Source: Streptomyces sp. NBC_00440
GTDB taxonomy: Bacteria; Actinomycetota; Actinomycetes; Streptomycetales; Streptomycetaceae
Assembly (NCBI RefSeq): GCF_036014215.1
Contig: NZ_CP107921.1
Coordinates: forward strand, 7,933,501 to 7,997,500
Length of the DNA: 64,000 nucleotides
Reading direction: 5' to 3'
Part shown: piece after piece, positions 8,006-16,875 of the stretch
How the letters are laid out: each line of letters begins with the position of its first letter
Numbering within the stretch: the stretch's first letter is position 1
Notes under the pieces: generated by a model
What the model saw: only the letters and a program-made list of their open reading frames with translations
What the model was told of the DNA's origin: nothing
Database searches by the model: none
Translations under genes and position numbers: made by a program

Positions 8006-8956
8006 GTGCGCGTGATCGGCCTGACCGAGTTCGGCGGACCCGAGGTGCTGCGGGTGATCGAGCTGCCCGATCCGGTGCCCGGCAGTGGTGAGGTGCGCAT
8101 CCGGGTGCGCGCCGCCTCGGTCAACCCCACCGACACGCTGTTCCGTTCCGGTGCCCTGAGCGTGCGGTTGAACGGTCGCTCCGGGCCGTACGTCCCGGGT
8201 ATGGACGCGGCGGGCGTGGTCGACGCGATCGGGCCGGACACCGATACCCCACTCCGGGAGGGGGATGCGGTGATCGCGATCGTCCGCCCTTATGAGCCGC
8301 GCGGCGGTGCCTACGCCGAGTTGGTCGTGGTGCCCGCCGAGTCGGTGGTGCCGATTCCGTCCGGTGTGGACTTCCCGGCCGCCTCGACGCTGTTGATGAA
8401 CGCCCTCACCGCCCGAGTCGGGCTGGACCTGCTCGCCGTGCCGGCCGGTGGCACCGTCGCGGTGACCGGAGCGGCCGGGGCCTTCGGTGGATACGCGGTG
8501 CAGCTGGCCAAGAGCGATGGACTGCGCGTGCTGGCGGACGCCTCACCGGCCGACATGAAACTGGTGGCCGGCCTGGGCGCCGACGAGGTGGTGCCGCGCG
8601 GTGACGACGTCGCCGACCGGTTCCGCGCGCTCGCGCCCGACGGGGTGGACGGCGTACTCGACGGGGCGATGCTGCACGAGCTGGTCGTCCCGGCCGTCCG
8701 GGACGGTGGCGGGATCGCAGTCATCCGCGGCTGGGACGGCCCGGTCGACCGCGGTGTCAGGGTGCACCCGGTCTGGGTCAACGAGGCGGCCACCGACCAC
8801 GCCCGTCTGCTCCGGCTCCGGGACCAGGCCGATACGGGCGAGCTGACCCTGCGGGTGGCCGACGTACTGCCCGCCGCCCACGCGGCCCAGGCGCACCGGA
8901 GGCTGGCCGAAGGCGGGCTGCGGGGCCGTCTCGTGCTGGACTTCACCGCCGTGTAG
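8006..8956 (+). CDS. NADP-dependent medium-chain oxidoreductase, quinone oxidoreductase-like
   Basis: A 316-residue zinc-free MDR enzyme. The N-terminal GroES-like domain opens with RVIGLTEFGGPEVLRVIE and has the ASVNPTDTLFRSG segment; the nucleotide-binding domain carries TGAAGAFGGYAVQLAK near residue 155. No structural or catalytic zinc ligands are visible, which fits the zeta-crystallin/quinone reductase branch that reduces quinones or enones with NADPH. A GTG at 8006 is chosen because AAGGAGGTGG at 7991-8000 lies a proper distance before it; the GTG at 7997 overlaps the ribosome site. It follows the esterase-fold gene by 49 bases on the same strand and could be co-transcribed. The substrate is unknown. 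Confidence 0.85.
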   Translation: MRVIGLTEFGGPEVLRVIELPDPVPGSGEVRIRVRAASVNPTDTLFRSGALSVRLNGRSGPYVPGMDAAGVVDAIGPDTDTPLREGDAVIAIVRPYEPRGGAYAELVVVPAESVVPIPSGVDFPAASTLLMNALTARVGLDLLAVPAGGTVAVTGAAGAFGGYAVQLAKSDGLRVLADASPADMKLVAGLGADEVVPRGDDVADRFRALAPDGVDGVLDGAMLHELVVPAVRDGGGIAVIRGWDGPVDRGVRVHPVWVNEAATDHARLLRLRDQADTGELTLRVADVLPAAHAAQAHRRLAEGGLRGRLVLDFTAV

Positions 8957-9107
8957 CACTGCTCCCGGGGTCATTTCGAACGACTCACCGAAGAACTGGG
9001 ACAGGCTCCGTGATTTACGCCAATTTCCCGACACTGCACGTCAGTTGGGCTACTTTCGGATGCGAGGTGCTCCATGCCGGAGCATCAAGAAGCAGGGGGA
9101 AGAAAGT

Positions 9108-9461
9108 ATGCGCAAGATCGCGATGACCGCCGCAGGGCTGTCCCTGGCCGCCGGAGTGCTCGGCGCTGGACTCGCCGTAGCGCCCAGCGCCGATGCGGCG
9201 ACGGCCTGTCCGTCCGGAGCGTTCTGTATTCGTGAGACGAACGGCACCATCCTGAGCAAGAACATCTTCTACAGCTACGGCAACCACAACCTGTCGAACG
9301 TCACCGGCAAACGCGTCCTGATCAACAACCAGACCGGCGGCGCGGGATTCAAGCTCTGCTTCGGGTACAGCGGCACCCGCTGCTCCGCCGTGGACCGTGC
9401 CAAGGGCACCTTCTCGCCGTACGACATGACGCCGATCAACTCCGTTGTCCTCGTGAAGTAA
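9108..9461 (+). CDS. Small secreted protein, peptidase inhibitor I36-like
   Basis: A 117-residue precursor with a clear signal peptide ending ADAATA near residue 31. The mature part is about 86 residues with four cysteines in two close pairs: CPSGAFC and, further on, LCFGYSGTRC. The CPSGAFC opening and the NLSNV and INNQTG turns resemble the Streptomyces I36 metalloproteinase-inhibitor/crystallin-like family of small exported proteins. The usual tryptophan of that family is missing, so the inhibitor role is a guess from pattern. The start is the ATG at 9108 after a purine-rich GGGGGAAGA. It is monocistronic, ending at a hairpin. Confidence 0.65.
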   Translation: MRKIAMTAAGLSLAAGVLGAGLAVAPSADAATACPSGAFCIRETNGTILSKNIFYSYGNHNLSNVTGKRVLINNQTGGAGFKLCFGYSGTRCSAVDRAKGTFSPYDMTPINSVVLVK

Positions 9462-9491
9462 CCAACACCGAGAACACCAACACCGAGAACA
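9462..9491. repeat. 15-base tandem duplication after the secreted protein gene
   Basis: Two exact head-to-tail copies of CCAACACCGAGAACA (9462-9476 and 9477-9491) follow directly on the stop codon, before the terminator hairpin. Confidence 0.7.
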
Positions 9492-9502
9492 CCAGCGCCG
9501 TC

Positions 9503-9533
9503 CCGGTCGGCGCCCGCGCTGGGCGCCGATCGG
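9503..9533 (+). terminator. Terminator of the small secreted protein gene
   Basis: A 13-base-pair stem (9503-9515 with 9521-9533, one wobble) and a 5-base loop. Confidence 0.75.
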
Positions 9534-10029
9534 ACCTGGCAGCGGCGCTGCCCGTCAGCCGGACCCGTCGGACCGATCTGGCGGGCTTCCTGTCTGCCCG
9601 GTCAAAATCCGCCGAAGTTCGGCGGTTCCGGCGAGCCCGGCGGCGGCCTGGGCGCGGTGCGCCCCGCGTGTCACACCGATACGGACCTGCCCCACCCGGC
9701 GACTCTCTCCGTCGCCACCGTCGCGATGCGGGAGGCGATGGCGGCCGCCCTGGCCGGTGCTCTCACCGGTTCACCCGACGGAGCGACCCGGCCTGATGCA
9801 CCGGACGGAACGACCCGGCCGGCACCGCCTGTACCGCCGGCCTCCACGGCGGCCCCGAGCCGCTGAGAAGTGCCCTGTGAGGCAATGACGCCGCGTCCGA
9901 AACACAAACTTAACAAGAGTTTACCGGTGAGAAACGACACTCAGGCGGTCGTTGCTCCGGGTGGTGAAGCCGGCACAACAAGAGAGATGGTGGATACAAC
10001 TAATCCCCCCCACGGAGAGGTTGTCCCCT
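9534..10029. other. Intergenic region upstream of asnB
   Basis: A 496-base region. A GTG-started frame at 9657-9866 has moderately coding-like codon use and an Ala/Pro-rich product but no ribosome site and no family, so it is not called. The AT-richer segment 9900-9930 is the best place for the asnB promoter; I cannot name boxes with confidence. Confidence 0.4.
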
Positions 10030-11859
10030 GTGTGCGGCATAACTGGATGGGTGTCCTATCGACGCGACTTGACGGCCCATCGGGAGACCGTCGATGCCAT
10101 GACCGAAACGATGTCCTGCCGTGGCCCTGACGCTCAGGGGGCCTGGCTGACGCCGAGGGCCGCGCTCGGGCATCGCCGGCTCGCCGTCATCGACCTCCCC
10201 GGCGGAGCTCAGCCGATGGAGGCGCGGACCGAGAACGGCACCGTCGCGATGGTGTACTCCGGCGAGGCATACAACTACGTCGAGCTGCGCGAGGAACTGC
10301 GCCGCCACGGACACCGCTTCGAGACCGATTCCGACACCGAAGTCGTGCTGCGGGGCTACCTCCAGTGGGGCGAGGAAGTGGCCGGCAAGCTCAACGGTAT
10401 GTACGCGTTCGCGATCTGGGACCCGCGTACGGAGAAGCTGGTCATGATCCGGGACCGGATGGGCATCAAGCCTTTCTACTTCTACGAGACCGACGACGGC
10501 GTGCTGTTCGGCTCGGAACCCAAGGCCATTCTGGCCAACCCGCTGGCTCCGGCCGTCGTCGGCAGGGACGGGCTGCGGGAGATCTTCTCGTTCGCCAAGA
10601 CCCCCGGGTTCGCGGTGTGGGAGGGCATGCGGGAACTGAAGCCCGGTCATGTGGCGATTCTGGACCGCAACGGCCTGCGCGAGCACGCCTACTGGCAGCT
10701 GGAAGCCACCGAGCACACCGACAGCCGGCAGACCACCGTCACGCATGTGCGTGAACTGCTGGAGGACATCATCGCCCGTCAGCTCGTGGCGGACGTGCCC
10801 CGCTGCTCCCTGCTCTCCGGCGGGCTCGACTCCTCCGCGATGACGGCCCTGGCCGCCGAGCAGCTCGGCGAACACGGGGAGACCGTACGCAGTTTCGCCG
10901 TCGACTTCCCGGACCAGGCGAAGAACTTCCGCGCCATGGACATCAGTCCGACACAGGACACCCCCTTCGTGCACGCGGTCAAGGAACACATCAACTGCGA
11001 CCACAGCGACATCATGCTGGACGGTGCCGCTCTGTCCGACCCGGCGGTACGGCGGGCTGCCGTCGGCGCACGTGACCTGCCGGTGGGACTCGGCGACCGC
11101 GACAACTCCCTCTACCTGCTGTTCGCGGCGGTCCGCGAACACTCCACGGTCGCCCTGTCGGGAGAGTCCGCCGACGAGGTATTCGGCGGCTATCCGTGGT
11201 TCCATGACAAGCGGCGTGAGGCGCAGACCTTCCCCTGGCTGGCCGGAGACTCCCCGATCGACCTGACGGGCGCTCTGTCGGACGACCTCGCGCACACTCT
11301 GGAACTCGACTCCTATCTGCACGACAGCTACTCCACCGCCCTGGCGGAGGCCCCTCTCAAAGAAGGGGAAAGCGGGCTGGAGAAGCGGATGCGGCAGGTC
11401 TGCTACCTGCACTTGAGCCGCATGGTGCAGTCCCTCCTGGACCGGAAGGACAGGATGAGCATGGCGGTGGGGCTTGAGGTCCGGGTGCCGTTCTGCGACC
11501 ACAGGCTGGTGCAGTACGTCTTCAACACCCCGTGGTCCATGAAGACGTTCGACGGGCGGGAGAAGAGCATCCTGCGCGAGGCCACACGCGACCTGCTGCC
11601 GGACTCGGTGGTGCAGCGCAAGAAGAGCGGCTACCCCGGCAGCTTCGACCCCAACTACGTGGCGGCCATCCAGGCGCAGACCTCCGACCTGCTCGCATCG
11701 GGCCACCCCGCCCTGGACCTGTGCCAGCGCACGCGGCTCCAGGAGGCCGCCCGGGCCGACGGTGCGACGATCACCACTCGCCAGCGCTCCCACCTGGAAC
11801 GGGCGCTCGACCTGGCCACCTGGTTCGACCTCCACAAGCCGGTCATCAGCCTGAGCTGA
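10030..11859 (+). CDS. asnB: Glutamine-dependent asparagine synthetase
   Basis: A 609-residue two-domain enzyme that makes asparagine from aspartate, ATP and glutamine. The N-terminal class II glutaminase begins with the catalytic cysteine directly after the start (MCGITGWVSY), followed by RGPDAQG and LGHRRLAVIDL. The C-terminal synthetase domain has the PP-loop SGGLDSSAMTALAA and the later SGESADEVFGGYPWF. The start must be the GTG at 10030, since only this puts Cys at position 2; GGAGAGG lies about ten bases before it. The size is that of the common Streptomyces AsnB. It may be housekeeping or serve an amidation elsewhere; nothing nearby decides. It converges on the permease gene. Confidence 0.95.
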   Translation: MCGITGWVSYRRDLTAHRETVDAMTETMSCRGPDAQGAWLTPRAALGHRRLAVIDLPGGAQPMEARTENGTVAMVYSGEAYNYVELREELRRHGHRFETDSDTEVVLRGYLQWGEEVAGKLNGMYAFAIWDPRTEKLVMIRDRMGIKPFYFYETDDGVLFGSEPKAILANPLAPAVVGRDGLREIFSFAKTPGFAVWEGMRELKPGHVAILDRNGLREHAYWQLEATEHTDSRQTTVTHVRELLEDIIARQLVADVPRCSLLSGGLDSSAMTALAAEQLGEHGETVRSFAVDFPDQAKNFRAMDISPTQDTPFVHAVKEHINCDHSDIMLDGAALSDPAVRRAAVGARDLPVGLGDRDNSLYLLFAAVREHSTVALSGESADEVFGGYPWFHDKRREAQTFPWLAGDSPIDLTGALSDDLAHTLELDSYLHDSYSTALAEAPLKEGESGLEKRMRQVCYLHLSRMVQSLLDRKDRMSMAVGLEVRVPFCDHRLVQYVFNTPWSMKTFDGREKSILREATRDLLPDSVVQRKKSGYPGSFDPNYVAAIQAQTSDLLASGHPALDLCQRTRLQEAARADGATITTRQRSHLERALDLATWFDLHKPVISLS

Positions 11860-11927
11860 ATGGCCGGGACCGCCGCGTGACTGTCGTCGACACAGGCCGG
11901 GACAGTGCCCGCAGGGCCGTACGGAGG

Positions 11928-13367
11928 CTATGCGCGCACGGCCGTGCCGAGGCCGCCGAGTGAACGCATGAGGATCACATAGGCGGCCGACGCGACGACC
12001 ATGCCGACGGGCAGCGCCAGGTCAACTCCGCCCAGGGCGGCTGCTATCGGGCCGGTGTACAGCGTGTTCACACAGAGCGCGGACGCGACGACGCCCGCCA
12101 CGAGCGCGCCGGCGCCGGCCCAGTTGACGCCCCCGGTGTACCAGAAGGTGCTGCCGGGGGCCTCGTCCGTGAGCGCGAGGCCGTCGTAGCGGTTGCGGCG
12201 CAGCAGGATGTCGGTGGCGTAGATGGCCATGCTGGGGCCGAGTAGTACGACGGTCAGCTGGAGGACATTGCTGACGGTGTCCAGGAAGTTGGACACGAGC
12301 AGCGCGTACAGGGTCAGGGCGACGGCGGCGGTCCCGTCGAAGAGCACGCTGACGGAGCGGCGGATACGGATGCCGACGGCCTGGAGGGCCAGCCCGGCGC
12401 TGTAGGCGGTCAGAGCGTTGATGGAGATCGTGCCGAGCACCAGGGCGAGCAGGAAGACGGGGGTGAACCAGACCGGCAGGATCTTCGCCAGCGCGGCCTG
12501 CGGGTCGGTCATGTCGACCGTGGTCGCGGCGAACGCGCCGAGGGAACAGACGACCACACTCGGCAGGAAGCTGCCGAGCGCGGTCCAGCCCACGATCGCC
12601 CTCCGGGGCGTCGTGCTGGGCAGGTAGCGGGAGAAGTCGGCGCTGGTGGTGTAGGAGAGCGGGCCCGATGCGGTGAGCGTGACCCCGGCGATAAGGGTGG
12701 CCCACAGGTCCACACCGGTCAGCGGTTTCGTGGGTACGTACGAGAAGTCGGTGTGCCCGACCACGCTGACGGCCACGACGGCGAAGGCGACGGTGAGGAC
12801 CACCGTGATCGGAAGGTAGAGCTTCACGATCGTGGCGTGCCCATAGACGCTGATGGTCAGGGTGAGGGCGGCGATAACCACCACGACAACGCACTTGACG
12901 CCGGTGGTCGCCGGGATGCCGCACTTCTCGACGAGGGAGAAGGCGGCGACCGCGGCGGCGGACAGGTTGAGGGCGAAGTAACAGACGGAGATCATCCAGC
13001 CGACGACCGCGTTGTTGACCCGATTGCCGAGGATGCCGTACATGGTCCGCGTGATCACCTCGCTCGGGGCGCCGGCAGCCGGTCCGGAGACGGCGAGAAA
13101 CCCGGTGAGCACCCAGAAGAGGTTGCCCACGACGAGCACGGACAGGGCCTGCCACAGGCTCAGGCCCATGAGGATCAACGCGCCGCCGACCACCAGGTTG
13201 AGGTAGTTGACGTTGGCCGCCGCCCAGACGGAGAACAGCTCCCGCGCCCTGCCGTGCCGGTCCGCCTCCGGGATGTGGTCGATGCCGTGGGCCTCGATAC
13301 GGACCGCACGCTCCGATGGGACTGCGTCGGACGTGCCGGGGCGCGGGTCGGGAATCGTGGACGCCAT
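11928..13367 (-). CDS. NCS1-family permease (purine/cytosine permease type)
   Basis: A 479-residue membrane protein with about twelve hydrophobic segments. The hallmark of NCS1 carriers is present near the start: FSVWAAANVNYLNLVVGGAL, followed by GPAAGAPSEVITR and a later SADFSRYLP motif. This family imports nucleobases, hydantoins, allantoin or related compounds with protons or sodium. It is divergent from a TetR gene and close to a metal-dependent amidohydrolase, so it probably imports the compound that enzyme cleaves; the identity is not known. The ATG at 13367 follows a CGGAGG-like sequence. The C terminus ends LGGLGTAVRA. Confidence 0.9.
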   Translation of the reverse strand: MASTIPDPRPGTSDAVPSERAVRIEAHGIDHIPEADRHGRARELFSVWAAANVNYLNLVVGGALILMGLSLWQALSVLVVGNLFWVLTGFLAVSGPAAGAPSEVITRTMYGILGNRVNNAVVGWMISVCYFALNLSAAAVAAFSLVEKCGIPATTGVKCVVVVVIAALTLTISVYGHATIVKLYLPITVVLTVAFAVVAVSVVGHTDFSYVPTKPLTGVDLWATLIAGVTLTASGPLSYTTSADFSRYLPSTTPRRAIVGWTALGSFLPSVVVCSLGAFAATTVDMTDPQAALAKILPVWFTPVFLLALVLGTISINALTAYSAGLALQAVGIRIRRSVSVLFDGTAAVALTLYALLVSNFLDTVSNVLQLTVVLLGPSMAIYATDILLRRNRYDGLALTDEAPGSTFWYTGGVNWAGAGALVAGVVASALCVNTLYTGPIAAALGGVDLALPVGMVVASAAYVILMRSLGGLGTAVRA

Positions 13368-13403
13368 GAGGTCCTCCGAGGGTGGTCGTCACTCACTGTT
13401 TGC

Positions 13404-13425
13404 TTATTGGTCGCACACTCAATAG
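13404..13425. promoter_or_regulatory. Candidate TetR operator between permease and regulator genes
   Basis: In the 68-base divergent gap, TATTG (13405-13409) and CAATA (13420-13424) form inverted arms 10 bases apart. TetR-family regulators often bind such elements next to their own gene. The centre is not symmetric, so this is tentative. Confidence 0.45.
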
Positions 13426-13435
13426 CATCCGGGGT

Positions 13436-14155
13436 ATGTCGTCAAGCGTTCAGCGCAAGCGAGTTCGGAAGCCACCAGCCGCCCGACGTGCGGAAATCGT
13501 TGCCGCGGCCGCCGCCGTCGCCCTGACCGAGGGCCTGGAGTGCGTCACGCTCCGGCGGATCGGTGAAGAGCTCGACGTCCGGCCCGGACTGATCAGCCAC
13601 TACTTCCCCTCGGCGGAGGACCTCGTGGCTGAGGCGTTCGGCAGCGCCGCGAGCGGCGAACTCGACACCCTCCTGCCGGCCGAGCGGCCCGACGGGAGCC
13701 CCACGCAGCACCTGGCGCGGTTCTTCGCCGACACGACAGGTGAGGCGTACGACGACCTCAGCCGACTCTGGATCAACGCGCGGCACCTCAGCCGCTACCG
13801 GCCCGTGCTGCGCGACCGGGTCGCGGAGCAGGAGGCCTTGTGGCGCGGACGGCTGGGGGACCTTGTGCGGCAGGGCGTCGACAAGGCTGAATTCCGTACT
13901 GCTGACCCGTATGTGAGTGCCATTCAGATCCTGGTGGTACTCGACGGCCTCGGCGTCCACGCCAACACGGACATCAGCAGCCACCCGGAGGCCGTGAGGT
14001 ACATGGCCGTCATCACGGCGGAGCGCGAACTCGGGCTGGCCTGCGGCGCGCTCGGCCGGCCGGTCGACACATCCGCCGACGCATCCACCGGAACGTCCGC
14101 CGGTTCACCCGCCGGTTCGGCCGCTGATCCCGGCACGGAGTCGGCCGTCGATTAG
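13436..14155 (+). CDS. TetR-family transcriptional regulator
   Basis: A 239-residue DNA-binding regulator. The N-terminal helix-turn-helix is clear (EIVAAAAAVALTEGLECVTLRRIGEELDVRPGLISHYF), with a ligand domain of the BetI-like type behind it. After about residue 205 comes a low-complexity Ala/Ser/Thr/Gly tail (TSADAS, TGTSAGS) not usual in the family. The start at 13436 is the first ATG near the helix-turn-helix; the open frame reaches upstream into the operator region. It sits between the divergent permease gene and a downstream amidohydrolase and most likely represses both until their substrate appears. The ligand is unknown. Confidence 0.88.
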   Translation: MSSSVQRKRVRKPPAARRAEIVAAAAAVALTEGLECVTLRRIGEELDVRPGLISHYFPSAEDLVAEAFGSAASGELDTLLPAERPDGSPTQHLARFFADTTGEAYDDLSRLWINARHLSRYRPVLRDRVAEQEALWRGRLGDLVRQGVDKAEFRTADPYVSAIQILVVLDGLGVHANTDISSHPEAVRYMAVITAERELGLACGALGRPVDTSADASTGTSAGSPAGSAADPGTESAVD

Positions 14156-14174
14156 TACCGCCGGCCGGCCCCGC

Positions 14175-14224
14175 CGACCAGTGCCACGCCACCGACCAGT
14201 GCCACGCCACCGACCAGTGCCACG
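14175..14224. repeat. 18-base tandem repeat, nearly three copies
   Basis: The unit CGACCAGTGCCACGCCAC is repeated at 14175-14192 and 14193-14210, with a partial third copy to 14224. It lies between the TetR stop and the amidohydrolase start. The 18-base length is a whole number of codons, but the stretch is outside both genes. Confidence 0.8.
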
Positions 14225-14313
14225 GCGCCGGGCCGTGTCCGGTCGCGCGACCGCCCCAGGCACTGCCCGCCATCCCCGACCGACCCATTCCCATCACCCT
14301 TTGAGGAGCCGCT

Positions 14314-15936
14314 GTGCGCATCCCTCTCGTCCTGCTCTCCGCCCGTCTGCTCGACCCGGTCACCGGCGGGTTCCTGCCGGAAACCGCCCTGGCCGTGTCC
14401 GCAGGGCGGATCCGCGCCCTGGGCGACGACCGCGAGATGCGCGCGCTCGCCGACTCCGCCACCACGGTGATCGACCTCAAGGGGGCCGTGGTGACGCCCG
14501 GCCTGGTCGACGGACACCTCCACCCCGTCTCGGGCGCCGAGCTGACCCACGGGCTCGACCTGTCGCACTGCGCAGACCTGGACGCGGTGCGCGAGGCGCT
14601 GGCCCGCGAGGTCCGTAACCTCGCGCCCGGCGCGTATCTGCACGGCTGGGGCCTGGACCCGAACGTCTTCGGGGACCGGCCCGTCGAGACCGCCGCTCTC
14701 GCTCCCGTCCTCGACGGCGTACCGGCCCTCCTGCAGCTCTTCGACGCGCACTCCATGCTGGCCAGCCCGCGCGCGCTCGAACTCGCCGGCGTCGACGGTC
14801 CGCGCGCCTTCGCCCAGGCCGCCGAGGTCGTCTGCGACGACGCGGGCCGGCCCACCGGGCTGCTCCTGGAGGACGCCGCCTGTGAACTCGTCGAGCGCGC
14901 CGCACCACAGCCCACTCACGCCGAGCGCCGCGACCGCCTCGCCGCCACCCTGCGCGGCATGGCTGCTGCGGGGCTCACCGGCGGCCACGCCATGGACGCC
15001 AACGGCGACAGCCTCGCGCTGTACGCCGAGCTCGACGCGGCCGGTGACCTGCCGTTGCGGCTGCGGGTCGCCCCCTGGTGCCAGCCCGGCACCGACGCGG
15101 ACGCGCTGCGCGGACTCATCGAGCAGCAGGGCACCGGCGGCCGGCTCTGGCAGACCGCGGGCGTCAAGCTGTTCATGGACGGCACCATCGACAACGGCAC
15201 CGCCTGGCTGGAGCGCCCCGACTGCCACGGCGAGTCCACGCATGCCTTCTGGCCCGACCCGGACGCGTACACCCACATCGTCGGTGAACTCCACCGGGCC
15301 GGCGTGCCCACCGCCACTCACGCCATCGGTGACGCGGCGGTACGGCATGTGCTCGACGCTGTCGAGAAGGCCCAGGCCGGTCTGGACCGCGGGGTGCGGC
15401 ACCGGGTCGAGCACATCGAGACCGTGCCCGACGACACCCTGCGCCGCTTCGCCGAGCTCGACGTGATCGCGTCGATGCAGCCCACCCACTGCTGCGACTT
15501 CACCCGGGCCGACCACACCGACAACTGGTCGCGCCGTCTCGGCGAGGAGCGCGCCCTGCTCGCCTGGCGCTGCCGCGACCTGTGGGACTCCCGTGCCACC
15601 GTCGTCCTCGGCTCCGACTGGCCCATCGCTCCCTACCCGCCGCTGGGCACCATGGCGGGCGCCCGCCACCGCCGCCCCAGCCGTGATCTCACCCAGCCCC
15701 CGCACGGCCCCGACCAGGCGCTCACGGCGCTGGAGTGCCTCCAGGCCATGACCGTCAATGCCGCGCACGCGGCGGGCGAGGAGCACGAGGCCGGCCGCAT
15801 CGCCGTCGGCTACCGCGCCGACCTCACGGTCCTCGCCGACAACCCGCTCACCACCGCCGCCACCGAACTGCCGGACCTGCCCGTCCTGCTGACGGTCCTC
15901 GACGGCCGCCCCACCCACCGCGACACGACCCTGTGA
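14314..15936 (+). CDS. Amidohydrolase family protein, YtcJ type
   Basis: A 540-residue metal-dependent hydrolase of the amidohydrolase_3 group. The metal ligands can be placed: the HxH pair in VDGHLHP near residue 68, a lysine-region VKLFMDGTIDNGTAW in mid-protein, histidines in ATHAIGDAAV and HRVEHIE, and the late aspartate in GSDWPIAPYPP. Such enzymes hydrolyse amides, formyl groups or ring lactams; the physiological substrate of most is unknown. The GTG at 14314 follows TTGAGGAG at the right distance. Being next to a TetR gene and a divergent NCS1 permease suggests use of an imported nitrogen compound. There is no signal peptide, so the enzyme is cytoplasmic. Confidence 0.87.
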   Translation: MRIPLVLLSARLLDPVTGGFLPETALAVSAGRIRALGDDREMRALADSATTVIDLKGAVVTPGLVDGHLHPVSGAELTHGLDLSHCADLDAVREALAREVRNLAPGAYLHGWGLDPNVFGDRPVETAALAPVLDGVPALLQLFDAHSMLASPRALELAGVDGPRAFAQAAEVVCDDAGRPTGLLLEDAACELVERAAPQPTHAERRDRLAATLRGMAAAGLTGGHAMDANGDSLALYAELDAAGDLPLRLRVAPWCQPGTDADALRGLIEQQGTGGRLWQTAGVKLFMDGTIDNGTAWLERPDCHGESTHAFWPDPDAYTHIVGELHRAGVPTATHAIGDAAVRHVLDAVEKAQAGLDRGVRHRVEHIETVPDDTLRRFAELDVIASMQPTHCCDFTRADHTDNWSRRLGEERALLAWRCRDLWDSRATVVLGSDWPIAPYPPLGTMAGARHRRPSRDLTQPPHGPDQALTALECLQAMTVNAAHAAGEEHEAGRIAVGYRADLTVLADNPLTTAATELPDLPVLLTVLDGRPTHRDTTL

Positions 15937-15953
15937 CACGCCCCGCCGCACGG

Positions 15954-15979
15954 CCGGAAGGCAGCAGGCAGCCTTCCGG
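15954..15979 (+). terminator. Terminator after the amidohydrolase gene
   Basis: A 9-base-pair perfect stem (15954-15962 with 15971-15979) with an 8-base loop, 18 bases past the stop codon. Confidence 0.65.
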
Positions 15980-16207
15980 TCCCGCGAGGGGGCGCCGCAG
16001 CCGGTCCCGAGCCGGCGAATGAGCGTGGCCGAGGTCCGTGCCGTTCCCTGTCCAAGGGGCTGCGCCGACGGGTCGGCCAGGCCGGCCGATCATCTCCGCG
16101 GCGTGACGGTTGTCACCGTCCGGTCACAGCCGGCAGCCGGTTGAAACCCTTCACTTCGGACCGGTATCTCCCTGAGCGTCAGCCGATCTTCGTCGCAGAG
16201 GATGTTC

Positions 16208-16708
16208 ATGAACCACCGTTACGTCTCCGCCGCCGTCGTTCTCGCCTCGGCCGCCGCGCTCCTCGCCACCACGTGCGGGTCCTCAAGCGCCAGCCCGAGG
16301 GCAGCGGCGAGCACACCGGCCGTGTCCACCGCGGCCGGACAGCCGACTGCCGCCTCCGGAAGTGCGGGCACTCACTGGCAGCCGTGCCACCTGCCCGCGG
16401 GGTACAAGACCCTCTTCAAGCTGGACTCCGCCAAGAACCTCCACGGCAAGACCGTCGTACGCGTCACCCCCGAGACGTGCAAGGTGAACGCGAACAACGA
16501 CGAGGACGTCGTCTACACCCCGAAGGGAGCGGCCCGGTCGCTCGTCTTCGCCTCGGGCGCCTCCGTCAAGGTCCTCAAGGACACCACAACCGTGAAGGTC
16601 ACCCCGCAGTGGCTGGTGAACCACAAGCTCGCCAACAGCCCGTACTTCTACTACCGCGTGAACGGCCACAGCCAGGTCACCGCCATGCAGGAGATCTACC
16701 ACCCCTAG
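16208..16708 (+). CDS. Secreted protein of unknown function
   Basis: A 166-residue protein with an export signal (basic MNHRYV, hydrophobic core, then LLATTCGSSSAS). The cysteine there is a possible but non-ideal lipid attachment site, because the -1 residue is Thr rather than Gly or Ala. A Ser/Ala/Thr-rich linker to about residue 55 precedes a compact domain with two further cysteines (WQPCHLP and PETCKV). I do not recognise the family. The start at 16208 is preferred over 16202 because the GAGG ribosome site then has better spacing. It is transcribed alone and ends at a terminator shared with the convergent phosphatase gene. Confidence 0.7.
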   Translation: MNHRYVSAAVVLASAAALLATTCGSSSASPRAAASTPAVSTAAGQPTAASGSAGTHWQPCHLPAGYKTLFKLDSAKNLHGKTVVRVTPETCKVNANNDEDVVYTPKGAARSLVFASGASVKVLKDTTTVKVTPQWLVNHKLANSPYFYYRVNGHSQVTAMQEIYHP

Positions 16709-16786
16709 TGACCTGGCGCTGAGTCCGCGGGGCGGCACATGAGGCGCCGCCTGCTTCAGGGCTGAGGGGCACTCGGCCGCGAGGGG

Positions 16787-16831
16787 CCGGCCGTTCGCGT
16801 ACGCACCGTGTCGACGTGCGCGAACGGCCGG
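16787..16831. terminator. Terminator between the secreted protein and PP2C genes
   Basis: A 13-base-pair perfect stem (16787-16799 with 16819-16831) with a 19-base loop that can itself fold. It lies between two convergent genes. Confidence 0.7.
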
Positions 16832-16875
16832 AACAACACGGCGGTCGCCCTTGTGTGACCGGCGCCGAGGTGAGC

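Noticed and set aside
9657..9866. A 69-codon GTG-started frame upstream of asnB
   Set aside because: The codon bias is only moderately coding-like, there is no ribosome site, and the Pro/Ala-rich product matches no known pattern.
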